Source of the DNA: an uncultured Lachnospiraceae bacterium
GTDB lineage: Bacteria > Bacillota > Clostridia > Lachnospirales > Lachnospiraceae
Direction of reading: 5' to 3'
Assembly: GCA_947588845.1 (NCBI GenBank)
Contig: CANQAR010000016.1
Span: forward strand, 1 to 46,895
DNA: 46,895 nt
The notes beneath the pieces were generated by a model that did not search any database, was not told the DNA's origin, and saw only the letters and a list, made by a program, of their open reading frames with translations. Positions 33,010 to 42,341 of this stretch are shown in pieces. The position numbers and the translations under genes were made by a program. Every line of letters starts with the position of its first letter. The stretch's first letter is position 1.

Positions 33010-34704
33010 CTATTCCATCTCCACCTGACAATTCTTTCCATAAAAAGCTATTCCGTATTTCACGATCTTCTTCATGCCTTCCCTCTTAAATTCCGCGTCA
33101 TACCTGCGGCTCTCAATCTGGGCAAGCGCCTCCGCGCAGCTCTTCTCCAGCTCCCCGTCCAGGGCATATTTCAGCTCCACGACCACGCCCGTCCTCTGCG
33201 GCGTCCAGATCAGAATACCTCCATACCCCTTTCCTGACTCCGCATTTGATTTTACCAGCCACCGGCTCTCATACTGCAGCAGTCCCAGGATCATTCCATA
33301 ATAGAAATTCTCCTTCCTGTCCACCCGGGCCGCGCTGTCCCGCACGCTGATCGAATCCCACAGATAACCGTTCAGAAGCTCCTCGATTACCTCAGGCTCC
33401 TCCCGGACAAAAGCCTCGCAGAACTGCTCCAGCTTCGTGGTATCCGTCCGCGCCGTATCCTTAAACCACTCCCAGATCTGTTCGACAAACAGTTCCCGGG
33501 CCTCCCTGTTCGGGATCGCCAGCTTATATTTCTTCCCTTCCATGCGGCCTCTCTGCGTCAGATACCCGGTGGAGAACAATACGCTCCAGATGTTTTCGAT
33601 CGTCTTATCCAGTTCGCCGTAAGTCAGCTCCTGGTTCACCGTCCGCTCGATCGTCTCCCCGTTGATCAGACGCTCGATCTCGTCCCGGGTACTTTTTTCC
33701 GCCCGGTCAACGAAACGCCTCACCAGCGCGTTCCCGCTCGTGTTCGCCCAGTAATTCTCCGGCCTGGCGTCAGGATCTGCCCGCAGAAGGTCACAGTAAT
33801 TGAGCACATCCCACGGACAGTAAACCCTCGCATTGCCGAACTGGTACCCGTCGTACCAGTCCCTGAACGCCTCCGCATGGTCGGTCAGCCCGTAGAAATC
33901 CAGCATCTCCCCGACCTCTTCCTCCGTAAAGCCAAAATATTCGTCGTACCGCGCGTCCGTGACCGTGTGGACTTTCAGATTGTTCAGCCCCGTAAAAATG
34001 CTCTCCTTTGAGATGCGCAGGCACCCCGTCAGGACGGCAAATTCCAGAAAATTATTCGTCTTCAGCGCGCTGCCGAGCAGCCCACGAAGCAGCAATACCA
34101 TCTCGTCATAGTACCCAGCCTGAAACGCCTTGTCGAGAGGAACGTCGTACTCATCGATCAGAATGACCGTCTTCTTCCCGTAATGTTTTGACAAAAGCTC
34201 CGACAGAATCCGGAGACTGTCAGTAAGGACATCTTCCGGCATTATAAACGTCCCGTCTTTCATTTTCGTCAGGGATTGGTATATCTCTCTTTCCTCCGGA
34301 GACAGCCGGTTGCTTTCTGATAAAAAGAAATGCCGAAGCGCCTCCCTGCCGATAACCCTGCGCAGCGCCGCATACGCCTCCTGAAAGTTCCGCCCTTCCA
34401 CACTCTTCATCGTAAGAAAGACCACAGGATACTTCCCCATGTGTTTATCGCACAGTTCCTTTTCCCGCGAGATTTTCAACCCGTCAAACAGGCTTCCATC
34501 GCAGCCAGTCTCAAAAAAGGTTTTCAGCATGGTCATGGTAAGCGTTTTCCCAAAGCGGCGCGGCCGCGTGAACAGATTTACTTCCCCTTTATCTCGCAGA
34601 AGATCTGCGATAAACATCGTTTTGTCCACATAATAAAACTCATTCTCTCTAAGTTTCTTGAATCCGTCAACGCCGATTGGAAGTCCCTTTTTCATGCTTT
34701 GCAC
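33010..34704 (-). CDS. DUF1703 AAA-ATPase-like protein, copy 2, altered nuclease site
   Basis: A 564-residue paralogue of 19227-20936. It shares LPIGVDGFKKLRENEFYYVD, the P-loop-like NLFTRPRRFGKTLTMTM, VILIDEYDVPLD and RISKESIFTGLNNLKV. In the C-terminal domain the position of the catalytic Asp is changed: copy 1 has GYADILAEP, this copy has GYGGILIWTP, while the following E-x-K is kept as VVVELKYA. Nuclease function may therefore be lost, while the ATPase-like part looks whole. Single gene, at the edge of the accessory region. The start at 34704 lies behind AAAGAGG. Function of the family is not established. Confidence 0.85.
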   Translation of the reverse strand: MQSMKKGLPIGVDGFKKLRENEFYYVDKTMFIADLLRDKGEVNLFTRPRRFGKTLTMTMLKTFFETGCDGSLFDGLKISREKELCDKHMGKYPVVFLTMKSVEGRNFQEAYAALRRVIGREALRHFFLSESNRLSPEEREIYQSLTKMKDGTFIMPEDVLTDSLRILSELLSKHYGKKTVILIDEYDVPLDKAFQAGYYDEMVLLLRGLLGSALKTNNFLEFAVLTGCLRISKESIFTGLNNLKVHTVTDARYDEYFGFTEEEVGEMLDFYGLTDHAEAFRDWYDGYQFGNARVYCPWDVLNYCDLLRADPDARPENYWANTSGNALVRRFVDRAEKSTRDEIERLINGETIERTVNQELTYGELDKTIENIWSVLFSTGYLTQRGRMEGKKYKLAIPNREARELFVEQIWEWFKDTARTDTTKLEQFCEAFVREEPEVIEELLNGYLWDSISVRDSAARVDRKENFYYGMILGLLQYESRWLVKSNAESGKGYGGILIWTPQRTGVVVELKYALDGELEKSCAEALAQIESRRYDAEFKREGMKKIVKYGIAFYGKNCQVEME

Positions 34705-35013
34705 CTCTTTTCGATTGCTTTTTTGATTTATTTTATCCCTTTATTATTTCCCATAAAAGCATTAACAATATTTGTGTCTATAGATTACGCAGATATTCGG
34801 ATTGTCTTCTATTCTGTTTTTTCAAAGTCGCAAGTATATTGCCTACAATTATTGTAATTCATATCTATCATTAACCTTATTCCCTTCTCAGGCGCAAAAT
34901 CTGTTTGCTTATTCGCATTATATAACAATATTTAGTAGTAGTCAACATTATATTTATCGTATAAAATATTTTAATATGTTTTGTGGCTTTCTATTTGCGC
35001 AGCATGTGTTGAT
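34705..35013. other. AT-rich intergenic stretch
   Basis: 309 bases with no supported gene. Short plus-strand frames are hydrophobic and look like AT-rich noise. The shift to AT-rich DNA marks the start of the horizontally acquired HEPN gene. Confidence 0.55.
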
Positions 35014-36495
35014 TTACTTTTTCTCATTTTTAGGGTTCTCCGAACTGCTTATCTGAATTTTCGAATCAGTAGCTTCAACATCTAAAAAATCCGTTTTCTG
35101 CTTTGCTGCTAAATTTGTATTTCCATTAATCCCCAACAAACTGGATAACGGTGAATTAAGAATTATAGGTTCATCTAATGCTGCCGTAATTCTATCTACC
35201 TTTAAAGATTCATTAACTTCCGGTGAAATAATTATTTGCGATAATAGAGGTGCCAACATTTTATTCGTATGTTGAATTCCCAATGTCAACCCTTTATCAC
35301 TCATATTTAACAATGTCGGCTCAATTTCAAGCGTATCAGAAGTAAAAATTCCTCTACCTAGCAAATCATTAGATACATTACTTAAAATATTTCCCGTTCT
35401 AAGAACAGAATCTGAAACTGCTCCTGTAATTTTTAACCTTTCTAACAATTTTTCTCTTTCAAATATACCTTCTTGCTCTTTCTGGATTACTTGTTGTGCA
35501 ACTGCTTCAACAGCTTTCGCTTCTTCAACAGTAATTTCAAGTGTATCTATTATTTCTATACACTTATCAAAAGTCATGGTAAATAATTCTATCAATTCAT
35601 TCGCTTTTTTAAAGTCTGCCTTATTTATTGGTCTTCCGTGAGCTACCTTATTACGAATATTATAAAGCGATCCCCAGTCATCTGAAAACTTCCTTTGCCC
35701 TCTGTCACCTAACTTATCTGAAAAATATCGATCCCAATTATTTTTTGGTTCATATTCATCAGACATTTTTCCTATAATATCTGATGTCAGTACTTTCACT
35801 TTTTTTCCTTTTTTCTTATTGCCATTCTGTTTTTCCTCATCATTTAACGTTTCATTTATCCCATATTGTTTAAGTTCATTAAACAACTCTTTTAAATCTG
35901 ATTTTCTTGAATATGGCGCAGTAAAAAAATAACCTAAGGTAATGAAATCTGCATATATAAGCCATTCTGCATTAATATCATTTTTTGCTTTATTATTTTT
36001 CTCTATTACATTATTAATACTTACTTTAAATTTTTCTGGTGTACCTACCTCAATCCATTTGCTCCCAACCGTTTTCAACATAAATAGATAAATAATTTTT
36101 CGCAGCATATTTTCAACTTTTGAAATGTCTGAATATAATTTCTTCCCATAATATGATGAAACATCATTCCATATAGTATTAATAGAAAACAGTGCTCCAT
36201 TTTTTTCATTAATCTCTTTAACGAGCGAATCAAACTTCTCTAATATACCTGCCTGTTCTTCCCCGGCTCCTTGTATTTCAACTATTAAATGAAAAATTAT
36301 TTCATTAGATTTTTCAACTTCAGTAAACTCTAACCTGTATTCAAGATTTTGTTCATCGAAAATAATAATATTTGATTTATTGTCTTCTTCATTTTTTAAC
36401 TTGATACGCTTATTTATACACAAAAAATTTTGGAACATTTCTTGTGATACACAATATTCATCTTTTTGCTTTATAAAAATATACTCCATTTTCAT
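35014..36495 (-). CDS. HEPN-domain protein with RNxxxH motif
   Basis: A 493-residue acidic protein, much more AT-rich than its neighbours. Residues 122-290 resemble a Swt1/ApeA-type HEPN domain: SDISKVENMLRKIIYLFM, then WGSLYNIRNKVAHGRPINKADF with R281-N-K-V-A-H286, the R-x4-H catalytic motif of HEPN ribonucleases. A Lys-rich insert is at 223-234 and a helical, Ala/Glu-rich segment at 325-350. The last 150 residues have no known domain. HEPN RNases often act as toxins or phage-sensing effectors. The start has AGGTGA six bases upstream. It lies 25 bases after the hsdR remnant, where type I systems often carry an extra defence gene. Confidence 0.78.
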   Translation of the reverse strand: MKMEYIFIKQKDEYCVSQEMFQNFLCINKRIKLKNEEDNKSNIIIFDEQNLEYRLEFTEVEKSNEIIFHLIVEIQGAGEEQAGILEKFDSLVKEINEKNGALFSINTIWNDVSSYYGKKLYSDISKVENMLRKIIYLFMLKTVGSKWIEVGTPEKFKVSINNVIEKNNKAKNDINAEWLIYADFITLGYFFTAPYSRKSDLKELFNELKQYGINETLNDEEKQNGNKKKGKKVKVLTSDIIGKMSDEYEPKNNWDRYFSDKLGDRGQRKFSDDWGSLYNIRNKVAHGRPINKADFKKANELIELFTMTFDKCIEIIDTLEITVEEAKAVEAVAQQVIQKEQEGIFEREKLLERLKITGAVSDSVLRTGNILSNVSNDLLGRGIFTSDTLEIEPTLLNMSDKGLTLGIQHTNKMLAPLLSQIIISPEVNESLKVDRITAALDEPIILNSPLSSLLGINGNTNLAAKQKTDFLDVEATDSKIQISSSENPKNEKK

Positions 36496-36520
36496 TTACT
36501 TCACCTCAATCAATAAATTT

Positions 36521-37279
36521 TTAACTCCTTTTACGAATCTGTCTCAAACTCTTATAAATCTCGCTGACAAATATGCCAAACACATCTTTCTTCATCGCTT
36601 CGTTATTGAGAAGCAGGGTAAAGAAATCCTGATTCTACTCAAGTCCTCCGATCAGCGCATCATCAATATCATCATAAAACGAGAACTCAAAGTCTATCTC
36701 TGCATTATTCTTTGCTGATGCCTTCAAACGCTCGGATTTCAGCAGAATATCCCGAATCTAAAGCATGGACTTCACTGTCTCATCTTTGTCGTACTCTCTT
36801 CCTGTGCAGGAGTTGATCTCCGCGATGATCTGCCCCAGCCGTTCCATCTTCGCCTCTGTTAGATTAAAACCATCCGGCTGAGGCAACTTCATCACAAGTC
36901 TTGAAACTTGTTTTTCTTTACCATGCGTGTCGCCTTCTTCTGCATAAACTGAAATGCGAACATACTGACATTTGACTGCTTCCCGGATTTTTCAATCTGA
37001 TCGCTAATCATATCATCAGCATCTTCATATTCCTGATCACCAAAACCAAGGGACTGCGTGATGACCTGCATATCCTTTCCTAAGGTAGAGGAGTGCGCCT
37101 CGTCGATGATAACAGTAACCCACTTGCCCTGCAGGTTCGCAACTGCATCCACAATATATGGGAATTTCTGAATCGTCGTGACGATGATCTTTGTATTGTG
37201 CGTCAGCTCATAAGTCAGATCATTTGACGTGCACTTCTCATCCATCGCACAGATCAAACCCGCTTTGTAGTCCATACAG
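36521..37279 (-). pseudogene. hsdR: Type I restriction hsdR remnant
   Basis: A degraded part of a type I R subunit. The best frame includes CAMDEKCTSNDLTYEL, KIIVTTIQKFPYIVD and VIIDEAHSST, the DEAH box of the motor. Downstream, interrupted by two stops, come GFNLTEAKMERLGQIIAEIN and FFTLLLNNEAMKKDVFGIF, the usual C-terminal end. The N-terminal nuclease domain is deleted. Its 5' end is joined directly to an hsdM fragment, with loss of hsdS and much of both genes. Confidence 0.82.
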
Positions 37280-37289
37280 AGGATTGCCC

Positions 37290-37850
37290 TCTGCAGCTAC
37301 ATCGGTCAACCACCACACGATCCGTCAGCATGGCGATAATCGCCTTAATCAGGTCTTGTTACAAGAGCCAGCGGCGCACCTGAGACTCGCCGGACGATAC
37401 ACCACCGGTAAACAAAGAAGATCTGTTTTCGATGAGCGCAACACGTCCTAACTTATTTCCAGTCGACCGCAGGAAAAGAAGCTGGGAACCGCCGCTCGGA
37501 AGTCACGTTAAACCTTTTCGCATATTCAGCTTCTCACAGCGACCTCCTGACCATCTTTGGCGTCAGCGCCGCTCCAAGGCTTTCCAAATGAAGGATTCTC
37601 AATCATGAAACACATCTTCACACCGGAAAGCAGTCCTCTTTCGGGGTATCGGCATGACAGAAATTATCTGAATTCTGGTTTTTAATCAGCATTTCCGCAA
37701 GATCTACCGCATAAGACTGACCCATAAACTCCTGCCCAAACAAACGGACATCCGCCGACAAGTTGAAATACTTAATATAAGAATACACGTTGACAGCATC
37801 CCGTCGATTCCACACACCTGATCTATCGTAACAACGTCTTTGATACAATA
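37290..37850 (-). pseudogene. hsdM: Type I methyltransferase hsdM, middle/C-terminal remnant
   Basis: Scattered frames match an N6-adenine methylase: VVTIDQVCGIDGML near 37835 (degenerate form of the AdoMet motif D-x-A-C-G-T-G-G), ADVRLFGQEFMGQSYAV, AEMLIKNQNSDN, a degenerate N-P-P-F region read as IENPSFGKPWSGAD, and ALIENRSSLFTGGVSSGE. Several stops and frame changes are present. The matching N-terminal part is at 45440-45794, 7.6 kb away on the same strand, so the gene was split by the cassette between them. Confidence 0.82.
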
Positions 37851-40729
37851 CCCATCTGTACATAACTCGCATGATTATTAACAAGGTACATAAAGCTAAA
37901 ATTCAACCTAACTTCATCATGTGAAATGAGTGTATATTCCCACGGTTTTCCGCCATTGTTAGCATTCCAAGTAGATACGGCATTGCAGTATACAACAGCA
38001 GCTGTGGCTTTTTCCCTTACGGTTGCATTTTCCATCTCGTTGCGAGCCTTGATTTCAACCATGTAGATTTTGTCTTTTGTTTCAACGATAAAATCAGGCT
38101 CGTACTTGCTCATGCCATCCGATCCATAGTAAATGTTAAACTGCTTCGGAGACGGACGCATCCATTTCAGGACTTCCTTGTCGTTCTCCAAAACAATGGC
38201 AAAAATACGCTCTGTGTTACTGTCAAATTTGTAGAGTGTGTGACACGCCTTGGTGAAACCGTTAAAAATTTTCTGCCTTACTTCGCCGGCAGGTATATTA
38301 GCACGTAAATCATATATCTCGTCAAAACGGAACTTACCACCGAAACTTGTCTCAATTCTGGAGAATGGACGCATTTCCGATGCCCTGAAATGTGTCTCAT
38401 CACGGAAAAAGTGCTGCTTCATCTGAGTATAGATTATTTCTGCAATAGTACTCTGTCTGTCATGCATAACCTTAATAGATTCTTCTTCTGTTAGGTACGA
38501 CAAAAAGTGTTGTTTTGCGTCCTCAACTAGCGAATACAACAGTTCGGAAGTGGCATGGTAATCCACATCATCCTTAACAATAATATGGCGGACGATTTCA
38601 TTCTCCGGTGTGTCCACGACATCCCGTGCGTGAAAGTCGCTCTCATATTCAAAAGTACGCCCACCCTCCTGAAGTTCGGTTCCAATCATGGTGTCATCAG
38701 ACGGATGCCAGCTCATACTTGATGTAACAAGCTTAAACGGATAGAACCCCTGCTTTACTTCCGTAAATGGCTGGACTACAGCCTGCGGAATAGGTATAAC
38801 ATTATCTGTCAACGCCTGTACACAAGTATCAATCGCTTTTTGTACAACGACTTCAAGTTCCTCCCGACTCAGATTCATCTCCGGAAACTGACGGATAGTC
38901 TCTGAAATAACGCTGTTCTGTACGAATTTTCTTGTTTCCGGGTCTTTTGCGGCATCGAAGCTTCGTACTTGTCGGTTCAGCTCTACGACTGAACGAGAAG
39001 CAAAATTAGCCACAAAGCTTGCAACCTGTGCACCCTGTTCCTGTGTTCGAGGCTGATCCGTTCCATAGTGAGCAGTTGATTCCCGCACAAAGGTTAGTGC
39101 AAGCTGCTCCATATAGCCTGTGTCCGATGTCATCTCATCGTAGGTTGTTGGCATCTCCACGGTAACACGTTGTTCATCCGGTGTTCCCGTTTCTTCTGGT
39201 TCAATATAATAAACACGTCTTACGAGGGAATTCGGATCGTTTGCTAGATTGACGATTGCCTCATATTTATCATGGCTGACGATAGAAAGCCGATCTACTT
39301 CATCGACATGAGTTCTCTCGCCATAGGGCAGACGCAGACCTCTGCCAATTGTCTGCTCCGTTAAAGTTTCCGATGCAGATGCCCTTAAGGGAACTATCGT
39401 ATAGAGATTGGTTACATCCCATCCTTCTTTCAGCATATTTACGTGAATGACAATCTCAATCTTGTTATCCGGCTGTTCGAGCGAAAGCAGCCGCTCTATG
39501 TTCTCGTCTTTTTCCGCGCCTCGCTGTGAAGAGTTTATTTCTATGACCTTGTCTCTGTAATAACCACGGAAAAAGTCATCGGAGGTAATATACTCTCTGA
39601 TTTTCTTTGAGTGGTCGGTATCCTTTGCTACCACGAGGATAAAAGGCTTCACGATCGGCTTTCCGAAAGTGCGTGCGTAAATTTCAAGATGGCTCTTTGT
39701 CTCCTCATGCAGACGGACACCGTCATTCAGCTTTTCATGATCAAGTTGATCATCCGTATATTCTTCCGGCCTGAAATCCTTACGGGTGAATACGGCAGGC
39801 ACTTTTACATACTTCTCATCATTCAGGGCGTGGGCAAGCGTGTATTCAAAAACCACATTCTTAAAGTCGATTTTACGCGCACCTTTCTGAATCTGCGGTG
39901 TAGCGGTCAATTCCACACCCAAAATCGGACGTAGCTCATTGATAACATCAAAACTCTTATCGGCGTGATAGTGGTGGCTCTCGTCCATGAAAATACATAA
40001 GTCATCCAAGGATTGCAGGTACGCAAAATAAGACTCCCCAAGCACTTCGTTCAAACGCTTGATACGAGCCGGGCTGCCGGAGGAAACCTTGCTGTCGGAA
40101 TTCAGTTTGGCAATATTAAAAATGTTGATTACTACATCATTTACTCCGAAAGTACCCTGACGGAAATCATTATAATTGTCTCCATCAATAATACGAGGCG
40201 GATTCACGAATTTATCCAGTCCTCGGAACACATACTTTGGATTAGATAGATTTCCGAGATCATCCTTCAACTTTCTGTAAATCGTGAGGTTCGGAGCCAT
40301 CACGAAAAAGTTTTTTATCCCTTTCTCATAATGGAGATAGGCAATGCAGGCTCCCATAAGGCGGGTCTTGCCAATACCTGTCGCCAGAGCAAAGCAAAAC
40401 GAAGGGAAGTCACGCTCAAAAGAGGACAATGTCGGACACAGCTCACGAACCGCCGCCAAGTCATCAACGTAAAATTCCGCAGCCGCAGCCGATGCCCATT
40501 CACTGATTTTCTTTGACCTTTTATCTTTTGTATCAAGGGATTCAAGCTCCGCCTGATGTTCCGCACAAATCTGCTCTATTGTCATAGGGTTCTTTGCCAA
40601 GCTTATTGTATCGCAAAGACGCGCAAAAATCTCTAGGCTTTCATGCTGCGGCAGACGTAAAGCAAGTGCATTGTTGATGTACTTGGAATTGTATGAGTAG
40701 AAATTCTCGGTATAAGATTCCTTAATCAT
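37823..40729 (-). CDS. res: Type III restriction endonuclease subunit Res
   Basis: A 968-residue helicase-nuclease that cleaves DNA after ATP-driven communication between unmodified sites, in complex with Mod. Walker A is ATGIGKT (117-122 for TGIGKT), motif II is DESHH (249-253), later motifs include GWDVTNLYTIVPLRAS and EQTIGRGLRLPYG. The C-terminal nuclease has YEPDFIVETK with D879, then VEIKAR with E893 and K895. I chose the ATG at 40729, where AGGAGG lies nine bases upstream; it overlaps the mod stop as ATGATTAA. The stop codon falls inside sequence that matches hsdM, so the last nine or so residues are probably not original. Confidence 0.92.
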   Translation of the reverse strand: MIKESYTENFYSYNSKYINNALALRLPQHESLEIFARLCDTISLAKNPMTIEQICAEHQAELESLDTKDKRSKKISEWASAAAAEFYVDDLAAVRELCPTLSSFERDFPSFCFALATGIGKTRLMGACIAYLHYEKGIKNFFVMAPNLTIYRKLKDDLGNLSNPKYVFRGLDKFVNPPRIIDGDNYNDFRQGTFGVNDVVINIFNIAKLNSDSKVSSGSPARIKRLNEVLGESYFAYLQSLDDLCIFMDESHHYHADKSFDVINELRPILGVELTATPQIQKGARKIDFKNVVFEYTLAHALNDEKYVKVPAVFTRKDFRPEEYTDDQLDHEKLNDGVRLHEETKSHLEIYARTFGKPIVKPFILVVAKDTDHSKKIREYITSDDFFRGYYRDKVIEINSSQRGAEKDENIERLLSLEQPDNKIEIVIHVNMLKEGWDVTNLYTIVPLRASASETLTEQTIGRGLRLPYGERTHVDEVDRLSIVSHDKYEAIVNLANDPNSLVRRVYYIEPEETGTPDEQRVTVEMPTTYDEMTSDTGYMEQLALTFVRESTAHYGTDQPRTQEQGAQVASFVANFASRSVVELNRQVRSFDAAKDPETRKFVQNSVISETIRQFPEMNLSREELEVVVQKAIDTCVQALTDNVIPIPQAVVQPFTEVKQGFYPFKLVTSSMSWHPSDDTMIGTELQEGGRTFEYESDFHARDVVDTPENEIVRHIIVKDDVDYHATSELLYSLVEDAKQHFLSYLTEEESIKVMHDRQSTIAEIIYTQMKQHFFRDETHFRASEMRPFSRIETSFGGKFRFDEIYDLRANIPAGEVRQKIFNGFTKACHTLYKFDSNTERIFAIVLENDKEVLKWMRPSPKQFNIYYGSDGMSKYEPDFIVETKDKIYMVEIKARNEMENATVREKATAAVVYCNAVSTWNANNGGKPWEYTLISHDEVRLNFSFMYLVNNHASYVQMGIVSKTLLR

Positions 40730-41918
40730 CTGCCCAATCCTCCTCATCAAATTCTGGTACTTCAACGATATTCAGATTATAGTTATCCACGCCGTATTCA
40801 CACTTATCGAGTAAGGACTGCGGTATCTTCTTCACCATAATATTATCGTAGCGTTTATTCAGACCGACATCAAATGCGGGAGCGCAGATCAGCAGGCTCT
40901 CAAAAGCCTCCACATCCTTGGCAAGACTGTCAAGCATGGCTGCTGTTAGATACTGCGTGGTAACATAGATAAAGCTGTTGTCCTGGCTATATCCCTGTTT
41001 CCAAAAAACCGCCGGATCAGGTGCATAGAAGTAGCCGTTTACCTTCGCAACCGCCGCCAAAAGCATCTGGGCATTATACTGTTCAGAAAACACATCATTG
41101 CCATGTTCGTCCTTTACAATCAGCGTTGGGGCGAGTTCATAGAACTTATATCCGCCTCCTCCTTGCCAACTTACATCTTTGGTGATGCCTCCTGCATCTG
41201 TTCCGTCAATCACACGGTTCAATCGCGGAATGCAGTGAGTGTAGCAATGATCACCAAGCTCAATTCCAATCCATCGTCTGCCCATTTTCTGAGCAACTGA
41301 GGCAGTTGTGCCAGAACCAAGAAAAGAGTCAAGCACAAGGTCATTGGGATTTGTTGCAAGCGTAAGAACACGCTCAATAAGTCGCTCCGGCTTTGGGGTA
41401 GCAAAAATTGACTCTGGATTAAACTCCCTTACCTCCCTTTTTGCGTCTTGGTTGTCTCCAACATGTTCTCTTTTCCATAAAGTCATCGCGACCGAGCCTT
41501 GTTTGACTTCTGACATATAACGTTTTAACTGCGGCGCACCTTTTCCATCACGACCAAAGTAAATACGCCCTTCTGCAATTGCCTCCATCATCTTTGACTC
41601 TGGATAATACCAGCACCGTCCCTGTGGGGGAAGATATACTTTTCCATTTGGTGCGTGAAGCTCATAAATATTTTCACATACTCCTGTACGAGCATACTGA
41701 GCACCACGCTGGCCCCCAGATAAGCTAATTGTAGCATTATCAGGACGCCAAAGACCGCGCGGATCACCATCTGGATTCTTATACTTAGCATTCATTGTTT
41801 CAGTACGAGGCAAAAGATTCGGGTGCCAAATTGCCTTGTTTTTTGCATACACTAAAATAAAATCATGGCTATCCGTAAACCATTGAGCATTACCCTGGGG
41901 TGCATATTTTTTTCCCAA
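40722..41918 (-). CDS. mod: Type III DNA methyltransferase Mod, C-terminal part after frameshift
   Basis: The larger, C-terminal portion (398 codons from a TTG) of an adenine-N6/cytosine-N4 methyltransferase of the beta class. After KKYAPQGNAQWFTDSHDFIL comes the target-recognition region, then FATPKPERLIERVL and DSFLGSGTTASVAQKMGRRW, the AdoMet-binding motif with F-x-G-x-G. On its own it lacks the catalytic DPPY and cannot methylate. Adding one A to the seven-A run (41907-41913) would fuse it to the N-terminal part in frame. The stop overlaps the res start. Translation of this fragment from the TTG is doubtful. Confidence 0.88.
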   Translation of the reverse strand: MGKKYAPQGNAQWFTDSHDFILVYAKNKAIWHPNLLPRTETMNAKYKNPDGDPRGLWRPDNATISLSGGQRGAQYARTGVCENIYELHAPNGKVYLPPQGRCWYYPESKMMEAIAEGRIYFGRDGKGAPQLKRYMSEVKQGSVAMTLWKREHVGDNQDAKREVREFNPESIFATPKPERLIERVLTLATNPNDLVLDSFLGSGTTASVAQKMGRRWIGIELGDHCYTHCIPRLNRVIDGTDAGGITKDVSWQGGGGYKFYELAPTLIVKDEHGNDVFSEQYNAQMLLAAVAKVNGYFYAPDPAVFWKQGYSQDNSFIYVTTQYLTAAMLDSLAKDVEAFESLLICAPAFDVGLNKRYDNIMVKKIPQSLLDKCEYGVDNYNLNIVEVPEFDEEDWADD

Positions 41919-42328
41919 ACAATCGTATTAATAAAATTAGATCGTCCAAAAATATCATCACACAATACTTTGAGATAATGGCCTTCGTCATCATCAATGC
42001 TAATCCATATACTACCTTCTTTACATAAGAGATTCCATAAAATCTTCAGACGTGGATACATCAAATTTAACCACTGGCTATGTTCCAGATTATCATCGTA
42101 GTGTTCAAATGCGGCACCCGTGTTATAAGGTGGGTCGATATAGATACACTTCACCTGTCCGGCAAACTGTTGCTCCAGCGCTTTCAGTGCCAAGAGGTTG
42201 TCTCCATGTATCAACATATTCTCAGAATTCGGATCGCCGTAGTCCTTAGATGGATCGTGAAGCAAAATGCGAGGTTCTACCTCCGGCTCCTGTCCTTTTC
42301 CTATCCATGTAAGTTCCAATTTCTGCAT
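41852..42328 (-). CDS. mod: Type III DNA methyltransferase Mod, N-terminal part before frameshift
   Basis: The first portion of Mod (158 codons in this frame, of which the last about 20 are out of frame). It has HGDNLLALKALEQQFAGQVK and IYIDPPYNTGAAFEHYDD, the catalytic D-P-P-Y motif, followed by EHSQWLNLMYPRLKILWNL. Reading changes at GAAAAAAAT (seven A, 41907-41913): the true continuation K-K-Y-A-P-Q is in another frame. The whole gene is 40722-42328, about 535 residues once repaired. The start has AAGGAG upstream, 13 bases after the helicase stop. The tract suggests on/off switching; simple decay or a sequencing error are alternatives. Confidence 0.9.
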   Translation of the reverse strand: MQKLELTWIGKGQEPEVEPRILLHDPSKDYGDPNSENMLIHGDNLLALKALEQQFAGQVKCIYIDPPYNTGAAFEHYDDNLEHSQWLNLMYPRLKILWNLLCKEGSIWISIDDDEGHYLKVLCDDIFGRSNFINTIVWEKNMHPRVMLNGLRIAMILF

Positions 42329-42341
42329 AGTTCCTTCTCCT

